DNA of 64,000 bases from Carnegiea gigantea (Eukaryota > Streptophyta > Magnoliopsida > Caryophyllales > Cactaceae): assembly GCA_029747015.1 (NCBI GenBank), contig JAKOGI010000109.1, positions 62,001-126,000 of the forward strand. Direction: 5' to 3'. Positions 1 through 12,336 of the stretch are shown piece after piece; within the stretch, counting starts at the first letter, position 1, and the number at the start of each line of letters is the position of its first letter. The notes beneath the pieces were generated by a model. That model searched no databases. It was not told the origin of the DNA and saw only the letters and a list, made by a program, of their open reading frames with translations. The position numbers were made by a program, and so were the translations under genes.

Positions 1-898
1 ATTAGAGTATAAACTTCTTCATGAGCCTTCAACCATGAATTTAAACTTTAGTTGAAATGATTTTTGAATATATTGTTCACTTCTTATTCTCTTGATTCTC
101 TTTTTAACTCAAATTTCTCTCTCCAGTTAAGACAAATTACAATCTCTACTCTAATTTGTAGAGTTCTTAGAACATTAACTAACATTTATTTTTTTCAACA
201 AAAAAGAAAGTTTTCATTAATCATAAATCAGGACAATGCTCATCATTAGGGATCTCACTCGCAGCTCTCACTGAAGCAATTGTTTGATTCAACGTTAGAT
301 TAAAAATAGAATTTAATTCATCCCCTAACTCTAACCATACACAACATATTCAATATTGGTAGACTATGAGCAAATTTGATCTTTCACATCTTATTCTCCA
401 AAAGAGTTATGAATTAGTAGACTCCCATCATCCTTACTCTTAATATGTAGGAATACTAAGAAACCCTGCAACCTTTCTTTTATCTTCTATAAATAGTTTA
501 AAGTAAGGATCAGGGTGTAGGACTCAAAACTGTTATTTGGCATGGTGTGTAACTGACCCGAGCCCAAGTTGATGAGGTTCAAGCCTGACTTAGTCAAATA
601 AAGGCTCAGTTCGAGATTGGCTCAAACCACACATAGTCTGTGATGTTAAAGCCCTGACTTAAGCTCAAGCTTGGATTTAGATTGCTCAGCTCTATATTCA
701 TTTATTCTATTTTTATTTAAATAGTTTTCAAATGTAAGAATACAATTCAAGCTAAATTCTAATTTTTTTGCATTCGATTTAAGAAACAAAAGTTGAAATA
801 CAATTTTGTTGTTCCCAATGGTAATTTCACGGTCTTTATAGAAGTGCACAAGGAAAAAAAAAAAAACCTAATTGAGCTAAATCGAGCCCATACTAAAC
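1..898. other. spacer, no gene seen
   Basis: AT-rich sequence with no reading frame resembling a known protein. At about 550-680 there is a degenerate stretch with repeated 'gagccc', 'caagcctgac' and 'aagctcaagctt' words, typical of decayed plant transposons, but no ends could be set. Confidence 0.5.
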
Positions 899-901
899 TA
901 A

Positions 902-2280
902 GGCCCTGCTCTTTTCGTAGTTTAATCAACCCAACCCACACTCACCCACTCCTTCCCCCCTCTTCCCACGCCTTCCCATACTTTAAAAAAAAAAATACCA
1001 CTCCTTCCCACACTCACCCACTCCTTTCTACACCAACATAAAACAACCATTTCTCATATTTTGAAAATTTTTATAATTTACGTAATTATGTGTACGAATA
1101 ATCCGATAGCAATTATGAGCAATTTTAATTTTTCGAATGTTATGAAACAGTTTTATTTTTTTGTTATCATTGGTTACGAGATATTTGTTTTAGGTTAGAA
1201 ACAGAAGTTGTAGATTTTTTTTCCTACGTATAATTTTTTGGTATTGTTCATAATTCGTGACAGAAAGTGTAGATGTATTGTAGTTGACATTATTTTTAGA
1301 AAATTTATGTTACTTGAAATTTTTTTATTTATTTCTTACTTTGTTATTTTTATTTTTTTATTTTGTTTATTTTTATTTTTGTATTTTTGTATTTTTTGTT
1401 TTTATTTTTGTATTTTTCATTTTTCATCTTTTATTTTTTATTTTTATTTTTTAAATTTTTAAATTTTTTATTTATAATTTTTATTTTTTATTTTTTATTT
1501 TTTTGTATTTATATCTATTTTTGCTTTTTTATGTTTTATTTTTTGTATTTATTTTTGTTTTTTATTTTTTATTTTGTTGTGCTTATTTTTTATTTTTCAT
1601 TTTTTTATTCCAAAAAAAGAACCTATAGAAAATTCCAAAAAATAAAAAATAAAAAATAAATACAAAAAATAAAAAATAAGATAATGAAAAATAAATACAA
1701 AAAATAAAAAATTAAAACTAAAAAATTAAAAAATTTAAGAAAAATAAAAATAAAAAACAAAAAATAAAAAATTTAAAAAATTTAAGAAAATTAAAAATTA
1801 AAATAAAAAATTTAAAAATTTAAAAATTTAAGAAAAATAAAAAATAAAAAATATACAAAATTTAAGAAAAATAAAAATAAAAATAAAAATAAAAAATAAA
1901 AACTTTGAAAATTTAAAAATAAAAAAATAAATAATAAAATAATAAAATAATAAAAAAAACACAAAAATACAAAATACAAAAATACAAAGATAAAAAATAA
2001 ACAAAATGAACAAAATAAAAAAGTACAAAAAAGAATAAACAAAAATAAAAAAATTTCATCATCATTAATTACTATCACAATAAAATTATTATATTACAAA
2101 ACAAAAAAATATTAATAACAAATACTTCAACTTCATTCAACTACATTCAACTTTCACCTACACTTACCCACTCCTTCCCACACTTAAAAAAAAAAAAATA
2201 CCACACTCACCCACTCCTTCCTCCCCTTTCCCACACTCACCCATCCCACACCCCTCATTTCCCACTGGAAAGAACAGGCC
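902..2280. mobile_element. PIF/Harbinger (Tourist)-like foldback element, 1.38 kb
   Basis: Inverted ends are GGCCCTGCTCTTTTCG on the left and GAAAGAACAGGCC on the right. They are flanked by a 3-bp TAA duplication (899-901 and 2281-2283), the size and type expected for PIF/Harbinger MITEs. Inside each end lie similar blocks in direct orientation containing 'cactcacccactccttc' and a poly-A run followed by 'tacca' (about 950-1025 and 2160-2225). Between them is the large T-rich/A-rich foldback described separately. There is no transposase frame, so the element is non-autonomous. Boundaries are read directly; assignment to the superfamily is by TSD and terminal sequence only. Confidence 0.65.
1325..2060. 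repeat. T-rich/A-rich long inverted repeat (imperfect foldback)
   Basis: About 290 bases made almost only of T with scattered A and G ('tttttatttttgtattttt' units) are followed, from about 1620, by about 430 bases of the complementary type ('aaaaataaaaaatacaaaa'). The two halves would pair into a very long imperfect hairpin. The long Phe/Leu/Tyr- and Lys-rich open frames here are by-products of this composition and are not genes. Confidence 0.75.
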
Positions 2281-2283
2281 TAA

Positions 2284-3058
2284 GCATTGACAGGTTTAAG
2301 CAAACATTTAGAGGAAATATAAACCAAATATTCAATATCTAAAATTGTATAATTCTAAAGTCTACCTTCCAATATCGACCTTTAGTCTCTAACGTCTAAC
2401 CCCTATTATTCTCTTAGTCCTCTCTCTCCCTCTGTGCGCCTTATGTCTTCGTCTTATTCCATTGCCGATCAAGCCGTGGCGTGATCTACCTCCTCATCAC
2501 TTGTTAGTCTTCCCTTGTTTAGAATTCAATATTCAAATATTTGATTGGTGTGGACGGAAGGCGCATGTTATTGCATCGATAGATACATGGAATAAGTTCA
2601 GATAAAAAAAAAAAACAATGCAAAATTTTTGTGGCGGAAAGGAAATTAATTTGGATTGGAATAAATTCGACTCCGCTCCGATCTGAATCAGAGGAAATTC
2701 AGAGGTTTCCTCTGATCTATAAGATGGATTCAGATCGAATTCAAAATTCAAAACTTAATCGAATTCGAATTTAGATATTTTAATATCTAATCTGAATTCG
2801 ATCTGTTATCATTTTAAACGTTTGTAAACCTAGAACTAGAAGCCTAATCGCGATTTTCAATTTACATGTTCAAGTTGTTCTCTTTCTCGAAAAATAACAA
2901 GGGCTAAGGGGCGGGCGGGCGTAATGAACCCTGTTACCCCCGACTGCCATGGCCAATTCATGAAGGAAGATTCCCGTCAAAAAACTTGTAGACTCGAACA
3001 ACAATGGCAGGCACCCGTCATCTAACATAGGGTTTTTGTGGCCCTTCTCTTTCATCAC
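2284..3058. other. spacer / glutaredoxin upstream region
   Basis: No gene seen. About 2660-2810 holds repeated 'gaattcgaattt' and 'gatctgaat' words like those of degenerate plant MITEs. The stretch just before 3060 would be the promoter and leader of the downstream glutaredoxin-like locus; no convincing TATA box was found. Confidence 0.4.
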
Positions 3059-3228
3059 CATGCAAATCTCTTCGCTGCTCTTATTCTTTACCCTGTTCCT
3101 TCTTCAATCTTTTAACTTATTCTCCTAAAGTCAACAGCAAAACCCATGATCTCATAGTCAGAATCAACCCTACTTTCAACTTGAAGCTCCATACAAGAGA
3201 GAGCTTCACAATGGTTCGAGCCATGTCT

Positions 3229-3350
3229 TCACCACCACCACCACCACCACCACCACCACCACCACCATCATCATCGTCACCGTCATTATCATCATCTTGT
3301 TCTTCTTCTTCTTCTTCTTGTTCTTCCTCCTCCTCCTCCTCCTCGTTTGG
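3229..3350 (+). repeat. in-frame trinucleotide repeats (poly-Pro, poly-Ser)
   Basis: A (CCA)n run of about 13 units (3229-3267) is followed by TCA/TCT/TCC-rich triplets up to about 3345. In the glutaredoxin frame these encode a run of Pro and then a mostly Ser tract before the conserved domain. Ser-rich linkers are usual at this place in plastid glutaredoxins; the poly-Pro run is an expansion. Confidence 0.85.
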
Positions 3351-6300
3351 GTCCTGTCTAGAGGAGATGGTGAAGAAGACAATCAATGAAAACCCAGTTG
3401 TTGTTTACTCTAAGACTTTGTGCTCGTGAGTTCCCTTCTTCTAAACTTGCTTCAAGATTTGTTCTTTCCTTGTTCAAATATGGTTTATTTGTTGAAATGG
3501 TTTTCAAACCTGCCAATTTTTGGAGATATGAAGTGGTTTTGTAACTAACTATTTCAATTCGGAGGTGAAATCATTGTTCAAAAGACTTGGTGTTGAGCCG
3601 TTGGTTATTGAACTGGATCACTTGGGTATGTTCTGTTACTTTAAGTACAATGTTGGTCATATATTTGCATACTTGTTAATGTGATCCAGAACCACTGCTA
3701 TATAGTACCTAGTTTATTTTTCTATTGGCGGCATCTTCTTTGTGCGCCAGAACTAAGGAAGATACTGTGGCACATTGTAATATTTGTTCTTATTTTTGAG
3801 GCAGACATCACTAGTGCAGTGCCCTATGTCTTTAAGAACAATGAGATATTGAATGTTTGGTTTAGGTTATTGAATAAGAACAGGAAGTGAATAAGTTGGA
3901 AAGGAGGTGATTTAGTAGAAACGGATATGGGAACAAGGTGATTTAGTAGAACACTTGGCATCAGTAAATTGCAATGGAAGCTGCCAAATTTTACTTTTCG
4001 GAGGTGAATGATGGGATTGAATTAGCATTATAGAAATCTAGAGTGTGACTGTGTTAGGAGATAAAGTGTTTTTTAAGGTCGCAGAACATTTGATTTAAAG
4101 GAAAATTAGGTCTAAGTTACAGTTGTGCGAAAGTTGTGTTTGGAAGAAGAGGGAGGAGGCTGGCTGGAGGTCCAAAGGTGCTTGGGATGGGAGACATGAG
4201 GGTTGAGTTGAAAGAGTTTTGGTTATTGTAAGTTCATAGCAAATGCAACATGGAAATATTAAAGAACTACAGAAGCAAACCCATTAAACCGCAATCCTGA
4301 AATCTGACTAAGAATTGTAAGAAAATGGCTCAGTACAGCAATGAATTTTTTGACAGTTACAGTTTGCACCTTTTAGTTGCTAAACAACAACAGGTGCTAA
4401 ACTTTTCAGTATTGCTAGGCTAGTTGGGCTAGGAAGGAGAAGAATTACAGAGAGCAGGCTAAGCGTACTATTTGGGTAAATCAAATGAGGACCAGAAAGC
4501 TTAAGAAGCTCGCTTTAGTGAAATGACACCTTTAGACCATACTTCAGAAAGTCACTCATCAGCACTGCAACCAGCTATTTCCATATTTGTCAATTCTCTT
4601 AGCTGCAATTTCGATTTTTGAGCCTACTCATAGGAGTGTTTGACGCCAAGCTTAGTCCCTACCTTCGTTAGTGATTTTCGTAAGGCATTTAGAAAATGAA
4701 AAGAGGGTCCTACTCATATTGTATTGGCTTTGTGTGGACGTGAGTACGTGGCCTTATGACTGAATTATCACATACCTTGGGAATCTCTATTTCCCTGTGC
4801 TATGCTGGGAGATCACGGTTCTATTAGCAATGTAAACTTGGCATTACAAATGTAATTCCACCATCTGTAGGATCACAATCTAATTTGGCTATTCTCTTCA
4901 GTTTGGCGGCTCTATTCTTTCAGCGTAGTGTCCTTTTAGATAGATTTTGTGAGAAGGGGGCTTGAAACTTCAAAGGCAAGATGTTATGGGGATTTTAAAT
5001 CCCCGGCTAAAGAGGTCTTCCAAATATGGCTTATAGATGGGTGTCATCTTGCATTCTCTGGTAACTTATTTCCATCCCATCCTTCACTATTGCAAAAATC
5101 TACTGATTGCCTGAGGCAACTACATAACTCACAACTGTCATTGCCCTCACAGTATGCTGTTACCTGTATCTTTGAAGACTCACCTGTCTCCCCACTATCA
5201 GTTTAGTCCCACAATCTCGCTTCTTTCTCTCTGTTGCTCTATTGCCTCTCTTTTCCTCATAGAATTTCATTACAAGGACATGCATCAATGCCTCAATGGG
5301 AATTCAAGTCCCCCCCGGGTGGATTGAAGTTATTTCCCCACATGTAATTTAGTGACTGATTAGTGACCAAACAATCATTTCCAGTGATCAATGTGCAACA
5401 CTGCCTTATGTTGCTTTCATGAATTGGCTCTGGTGCTCTATAATGACTTCATGGAAAACTCTGGAAGCCATCTTATTTTTGTGTTTTACAAATGAACAAG
5501 AAAATGTAATTTTTGGAGTGCATGTGACTGCTGAGGATTATTATTACTTTAAAATGCAATGTGTGATGAGCTATGTGCTTTACTATGCTATTTGCCAAAT
5601 CCTGCCAAGATTGTTTTCTCACGTCAAAGATCAATTGACCAATGAGCAGTTGCTTTCCTTATTACATTTAAAGTACATCTATGTCATCTCTGCTATTCTA
5701 ATATGTTGGTCTGTTAGATCCTCAAGGGCCTCCATTGCAGAAGGTACTACAGAGGCTCACTGGGCAATATACAGTACCTAATGTTTTTATTGGTGAGTAA
5801 AGAACATTATACATTTGCTCTATTACCTCTGCATTGTACTGCCGGTAACAAGGAAAGGGTTCTTTTTCTTTTCATTCAGCTTTGTTGTACCAAATACTAT
5901 ATGATCATATCTCATGACCAAAAAAGAAGGAAAATACTCTCATTACTTCACCACTTTGTACTCATATGCAAGTTTTACAGACATCTGTATCGGTTAGAGT
6001 TCAATACCTGCATTTGTGTCATAATTTTTCTTGGGGATGTTGCTTAGACTATGGTATATGCCAACATGTGTATATGTTCTAGTTTCAGACTCTCTCATCT
6101 TCGAAAATGTTGTATGTATTGTTATCGATCAATGAAGTATCACACACGAGTCAGTATGGAGTGTCCAGTCTCTGACATGGATACGTAGGCCTGTAGCTGA
6201 AATGAAGAACCTGATAAGGCAGGGTCATAGCCATTACTCATTTCTTCCTTGTAGCCTTGTAGGTACAGTTGTGATGTCTCAGCATAAAATTTCATGTTTG

Positions 6301-6404
6301 GTTTGGTGTCAACTGCACGAACTCATTTAGGCCTACTTTAGATTGCCTACGGCATTGCTTAAACTATTCATGTGATGCTTTTTCTTTTTCTTCATTTTTC
6401 TTCA

Positions 6405-6441
6405 TTTTTTGTTTTTGTTTTTGTTTTTGTTTTTGTTTTTT
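6405..6441 (+). repeat. (GTTTTT)n microsatellite
   Basis: Five consecutive GTTTTT units in a pyrimidine-rich stretch about 40 bases before block 4 of the glutaredoxin locus. It could serve as part of the polypyrimidine tract of that acceptor. Confidence 0.8.
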
Positions 6442-7524
6442 TTAATGTTTATGGGTTATATTTTTTTATGTTTGCCTGTCTAGGGGGCAAGCACATCGGT
6501 GGATGTACAGATAATTATTCCATTTTCTTTTCACTGCTTGTGATGTTACATACCAATTTGATAACCTCTTGGACCCTAGCGTTCAGTATTCTTGACCCAT
6601 ATGAATTAGTTTGATTTTTTCTTCAGCGATGCTTCTTCACTAGCGATATTACCAGAGCCCTTGCTATCTCGTGCAATATATTGAGCCATGCAATCAAACA
6701 TCATGAATCCATGATCCCGAAGCCTAAACTAGACTGACTCTCTGTAACTAAGTAGTGAACTATGTTCCTATCCATGATCCATTTTCACTGTGCCCACAAG
6801 ATACATCATGAATGAATTCCTCTTGGATGTCCCATAATGAACTTCCTTGAACTGCAATACATGAGTTTGAAAGACAATGATAAGCTTAATATCTATTAAC
6901 TTGGAGGATGTTTGGCTGCAGATACTGTGAAGCTCTACCAGAAAGGGGAACTTGAACGATTGCTTGCTGAAGCAAATGCCAAACAATCTCAAAGCTAGCA
7001 TCTCTGCCAGTGTTGGCTTCACTTTGGCAACAAGATATGTTCATTATCTTTGCCTTTTGATATTTGCAAATCCATTTCATTATTGTAGGTCTAATTTGTT
7101 TGTTACTATATTGTTAGCATGGATCTTCGATTGGATTTGTATGCAGTTAGAAACCTATAGTAATTTATATCACAGAGAAGCAAACGAAATGAGCTTCAGT
7201 TTACCATTCAGGCTCTCTTTTAATGCTTTACACATCTCTTCTGTTGCTTAATTTCTTTCGCTTTGAGCTGGTGGGATTGGTGTCGGGATTGTGGAAGAGA
7301 TTGGTAGGTCATGGCAGTGCTAGAACAGGCAGTGTTGATGGATTCGGTAGGCAATTCAGTGATGAAAAGTCATACAATTTCTTTTACTAAGGCGAGCCAT
7401 CATAATACTAGTATAGCTTATAAGAGTTATTAGTACAGATACAAGTTAAATCCCACCAATACCAGACTTTGGATATCTCTTCTTACACCAAGAAAAAACG
7501 AATAATCGTTTGCAGCACTCATTC

Positions 7525-8618
7525 TTATACCAACTTAGGCATCCGTTTGAGAAGCATCTCTCTCTTCTGCTTGTAGTATCGAAACATAGCATCCCTATCG
7601 GGCAGGCTCTCCCTGATTGCAGCTACATTCTTGAAGTTCTCTGCCCATGCCTTCAACCCTGGAAAGCTATCTAAATCGATTATTTTCAGACCAACTACAT
7701 CTTCAATCACCTCAAACCAGCAAGCCAGCCAGCCAGTGGCTAGGTCCATCAACCCGACTTGATCACCGCCAAAGAACTTTTTGTGTCCTAGAGCTTACTC
7801 TTCTAAAATCTTGAGCAAGTCCTTGGCTTCTTCCACTGCCTTCTTGTGTTCTTCTCCAACTGCTATGTAGAATGCTGCAAATACCGGGCTTATCTACATT
7901 TTTAGTCATAAGCATACTTATGTGAGGAAACTGAGGATATGCTTGCAAGTCATATTTCCTTCCCTACTTTGTCGATGATTCTCTAGTTTTGAAACTGGCC
8001 ATCTTCCTATTCTAAGTTCAAATTCAGGGTCAGGCAGAGTAATAGTTGCTAGCTAGGTGTTGATTCTTACTAATTTTGAGTGTTCATTTGTTAGTTTTTT
8101 TCCACCCACTTGAGAAATCATGAAAGTCAACGCAGAATTAGTTGAATTTTCAGGGATACTTTATGGATATTTGTGGGTTTTCTTGTAGTTCAACAAAAGA
8201 CCTATTATGGGCATTACTATAAGCTCTTGGTTTTTGTTACAATTTGCTTAAACTTGTCCTCAAATTGTTTAAGATACAAGGAAGGGGATCAGCAACGTAC
8301 CTTATCCTCAACGAAGTTGACCCAAAACCTCGCCGTGGCCCTTTGATGAGGATCTTGGGAAAGTAGGGGCGGGTGAGGCCATGTCTCGTCTATGTACTCA
8401 AGAATGACATTCGATTCAGAGATGGGTTTTCCGGTATGAACAAGCACTGGGACTCTGTGATAGACGCGGTTGAGTGTTAGAAGTTTATCACTCTTGTTAC
8501 AGAGGTCCTCTTCGACGTATTGGAACTCCAAACACTTGAGTCTCAAACCCTATATGACCCTGTAACTGTACCGACTTGGCCATACTCCGTGTAGTTTTAG
8601 TTCTTGCGTAGTGTTCAT
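7525..8618 (-). pseudogene. tau-class glutathione S-transferase pseudogene
   Basis: Tau GSTs conjugate glutathione to electrophiles in the cytosol. Exon 1 is 8618-8301 and exon 2 is 7893-7525, separated by a GT-AG intron at the position usual for tau GSTs. Together they give 229 codons, the normal family length, without any frameshift. Recognisable parts are an N-terminal LKLHGVWPS with the S-Y-R-V block, [10 protein letters not shown], the thioredoxin-fold glutathione site [14 protein letters not shown] followed by [11 protein letters not shown], the C-terminal helix stretch [19 protein letters not shown], and an LPDRD-like end. Two codons are stops: TAG at 8552-8550 (codon 23, where the family has Trp in the R-V-x-W-A-L context) and TAA at 7797-7795 (codon 139). 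Each is one substitution from a sense codon, so inactivation looks recent. The locus is convergent with the glutaredoxin remnant. Sequencing error could mimic one stop but hardly both. Confidence 0.88.
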
Positions 8619-11600
8619 TGTTTTCCCTCCACCCATCTGACGCTCCAATGTTTGTTTTGAGTGTCGTTTGGTATTTACGTGCACTGCACAATTGAGACTT
8701 GAATTTTTCCAAATTGGCTTTGCGTGTGTGGACTCTGACGTCTCATTTGTCTGCATGTTCCTCATTGGCCTGGCTATAATTCCTAGGAGTGCTGCCCAAG
8801 ATATTTGACCACTGATTCTAGTAAGAGCTTTTCAATTCGAACTGTGTCACTAAAATTTCATTATATCATATCATCACTTAAAGACTGATTCTTCATTCTA
8901 GGGTGCATTGTGGTCTTATATCATATGATTACAGATTTAAGCCCCAGGCATGAAGAGTCTATTGATGTTTACGTAATATTAGATAGAATATAATCAATTT
9001 TGTAATACAAATAAGTTTATTTTTGCGTATTCATTATCTTATTTGGTTGTATGAGAAGAGTTGGATAACGGGTCGGTTCGGTTTGACCCATTTAATAAGC
9101 GGGTCAACTTCGTGTCAATCCTGCAAATAGTTTAGATCTATTAAAAATTAAAAAATAACATATTTTCAAGCTAAATGGTGAAATCATGTTGACTTCAGAT
9201 CGAAATCAGTTCGGATTTCTCTCAATAACTTCAAGTCGGGTTTGAATCGGGTTATCGTATCGGGTCAGACTTTCCCATCTCTATATGAGAATATTGTAAT
9301 TAAAAAATATCTTGTAATTATAATTGCTAAAGACTATACGAATCATATTCATATTATGAGGATAATTGCACAGACATTGTTATTACATTATGTCCAATCA
9401 GGCATCGCATTAGTGCTTAAATAACATTTAGGATTAGGCTAATAAAAAATGTGCACTTTTATTGATGCATTACATGACACTTCTTGTTTTCCTTATATGA
9501 AAAATGCACTACACCAAATACAATAGTCAAAATGGAATAGAGCCAAGGTTGCAAATATTTTACTTAAAGTAAAGGTTGTGAATACTTTGCAGCATACAAA
9601 TAATGTTATCGAATTACCAACAAAAAGAGAAATTTGGGTCAAAGTAATCCAAAGTATATAAAAAATGTGCAAAAATAATCCAAGTTTTGCTATTTGCACT
9701 ATATGTACCAAACTTTGACACCATTTCCATTATACATGCCATTTTATCCAAAAATATAAGTTTCCTCACTAAAAATACTAACAAGTGTTGTATACTGACA
9801 CGTCACACATGTGAATATTATCTTACAATTTTAACTTTATTTTAAACTAATGCATTGGAACGAAAAGATAAAGGCATACATACATATAAAAAAAAATAAG
9901 ACAAAAAATACATTTAAAAGAATATCCTAGCTAAAGGCATACCTACATATTAGCACTTTCAGTGAGGAAGTATTAGTTTTGGTGAAATTCGGATTCACTG
10001 CATACATGAGCTAAAAGTTTGAAATATATAGTGCAAATTTTATAATTTGAATTGCTAGTTTGTACCCGTACTCTTGCACGGATCATTAAATTTTAAAATA
10101 TAACTTAGGTATAATCAGTTCTAAAATGGAAAAGAAATAATTTGATAGTCTAAACAATTAATTTTAGTTCACAGTGTAAATAGTAAAAAATTGTTCTTAT
10201 CATAATCTTCTATTTCAATAGAAAAATTAATATATTCAATCCCTCAAAAGCACATGAGGAGGATATTAGGTATGAATTTCGATAGTAATGTTGCAAATTT
10301 CAAAAAATATATAATGTATAGCAAATATATCATAATAAAATTATACAATAAAAACATGATATAGATAATTGAATATATACATAGAGTAAAGTATTAAAGA
10401 GTGGAGTTAAAACGAAACAATGCACAATAACTAATACCCAAAAAAGTAAAACATTAAAGATTTTATTATAAATTTAACTCTTATCTTCTTAAAATTTGAA
10501 ACCATTTTTTCCCCCTTATATCTTATTTTTAAAACTCGAAAAAGTCAAAAAAACCATCATCAATATGATCCTATATATATATTTTTTTAAATGTGATCCT
10601 ATGCAAAGTTAGGTTAGGGTGTGGGCTTCAAGGATTTTAAGATTTATGGTTGGTTTGAAGATTTATAGCTTGTGGGTTTAGGACGACTATTGTTTTGGGT
10701 TTATAGTTTAATACGCTCTTTGATTTAATATTCATATGTTTCTTGATATTTTAAACTGCTCCTACTGACATGTACTTTAATACATACACGTGTTGAAATA
10801 TAAAATAAGTGCTTAAACTATTGGTATTCCACAACACTAGGGACCAAAATTTATACATTGAAATTTCTAAAATCCTAATGTTAGAAGTTTCAAGAGTCTT
10901 TCCTCTCTGTGTAATGCAATTCTATTGATCAATAATGCATTGTATACATTGTTATATAATCTTCATGTAATATATTTTAGTTATTTTTATTATAAAAATT
11001 CTCAAAATAAGTACCATAGATAGCTATTATTGTCTCTTATCTAGAAATAAAATATTAAAATTAATTATCTCATTTTCTCTTTCTTTTTAAATAGGAAAAC
11101 AATGCTATGTTATTGTCAAAAAAAAGGAATTATGAGTTGAATAATAAAAGTAAGTTATATCTTATATTACAAATAATTAATCTTAATATTTAAATATTAA
11201 GACTAATAAAAATAATCATTTAGAATATAGCAGTGAACTCCAAACAAATAAAACATATCTTCTAATTTTTACTATATATACTACTTATAAATTATTTTAC
11301 TTTTTATTCTTATGATTCATAGATATAACTTATAAATATAGCTAAAGTTTTCTATCCTCCACAAAATAATTTAAACGTAGTTACTTCATTATTATCTTTC
11401 TAATATATGCATAAAAATTGATGTTGATGTTTTCAGTGCTGAATATGGTTCATTTTTATAATTTTGCCTACAAACAATATTTATTTCTAAAAATGTTAAC
11501 ATTTTCAATTTTGTATATAATTTATTGGGTGATCTTTTATTTTTTTAAAATTTAACTATATGACCTTTGGCCTATAAAAATTGATGAGATAAAAAATAGT

Positions 11601-12328
11601 ATGGGTGGTGCAACAACAGTTAAACTGAAGAAAGGAGGTTGCAGGAGTTCTAATATTTAGGCAAGTATGTGATTTGATTTTTTTCCCCCAAAAAACTAAA
11701 AATAATTTAAAGAGTAAGATTTATATTTTTTTTTTCAAATGAGCCACAAAGGCAGTACAATATAATAAAGGGAGGAAGAATTGAACATAAGATCTAATGT
11801 ACTCAGGATCTCAATGGCTAAAATTTATGTTACAGAAGGATCAACGGTTTATGGGCACTATTGCTTGAGATTTTAGAATTGGAGGAGGGAAGCTTTTTCA
11901 ACCTCTTATATATCTTTACATTTATTATATAAAGATTTTACACATTTAATGTATATTTTAGATTATTTTAAGCCAATTTTTTATAAGAAAAAAAGCATTT
12001 TGATCATTTACCCACATTTGCCTATAAGTTAAAAATGCTGTCAGTATGTTGATTTCTTTTTTTTTTTTTAAGTTGTGGTTCTATATATCAGTGTGTAATG
12101 AATCTTTTTTGGGGGGTAAAATTGCAGGTAAAAACTAAAAACCTTGACGAGTTTCAGTTTTGGGGGGGGGGGGGGAAGATATCTTGACCGGTGGGCCACC
12201 ACTAAAAGAAATATTCTTTTTTTTAAAAAAAAAAAGCGGTCAAGGTGTTCTCATTTCTCATCAGAGTTTTTTTTTTTTTCTTTTTTTTGTTTGTTTTCGC
12301 CGGGGGATGGGGGTGGGGCCGTGGGGGT
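8619..12328. other. AT-rich spacer, no gene seen
   Basis: Very AT-rich with no protein-like frame. About 9060-9260 contains alternating 'cgggtc', 'ggttcgg' and 'gacccat' words typical of decayed hAT-like MITEs, without clear ends. A 14-G run lies near 12162-12176, and T runs surround it at 12051-12300. Confidence 0.5.
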
Positions 12329-12336
12329 GCAGTTAT

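Larger units (their letters stand above)
3211..6998 (+). pseudogene. plastid monothiol glutaredoxin (GrxS10/S12 type), probably decayed
   Basis: Five blocks match in order a plastid CSYS-type glutaredoxin, a glutathione-dependent thiol oxidoreductase. Block 1 is 3211-3425: Pro/Ser-rich leader, then EEMVKKTINENPVVVYSKT. Block 2 ends at 3625 (SEVKSLFKRLGVEP). Block 3 is 5718-5792 (LTGQYTVPNVFIG, the TVP motif). Block 4 is 6484-6510 (GKHIGGCT, glutathione-binding GG). Block 5 is 6922-6998 (DTVKLYQKGELERLL, then TAG). Phases are compatible throughout. Several defects are visible. The active-site Trp before CS is Leu. No AG precedes the expected start of block 2; the nearest in-frame acceptor (before 3534) would insert extra residues right after the active-site CS. 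Block 4 is followed by AT instead of GT (6511-6512). The transit-peptide-like frame upstream (3031-3210) has no ATG, and the ATG at 3060 is in another frame. Family identity is confident. Loss of function is inferred; an odd but expressed isoform is possible. Confidence 0.75.

Noticed and set aside
1238..2078. Phe/Leu- and Lys-rich open frames
   Set aside because: Products of T-rich and A-rich low-complexity sequence, with no domain or codon signal.
3117..3386. Minus-strand frame with poly-Glu and poly-Gly
   Set aside because: Antisense shadow of the Pro/Ser triplet repeats in the glutaredoxin exon.
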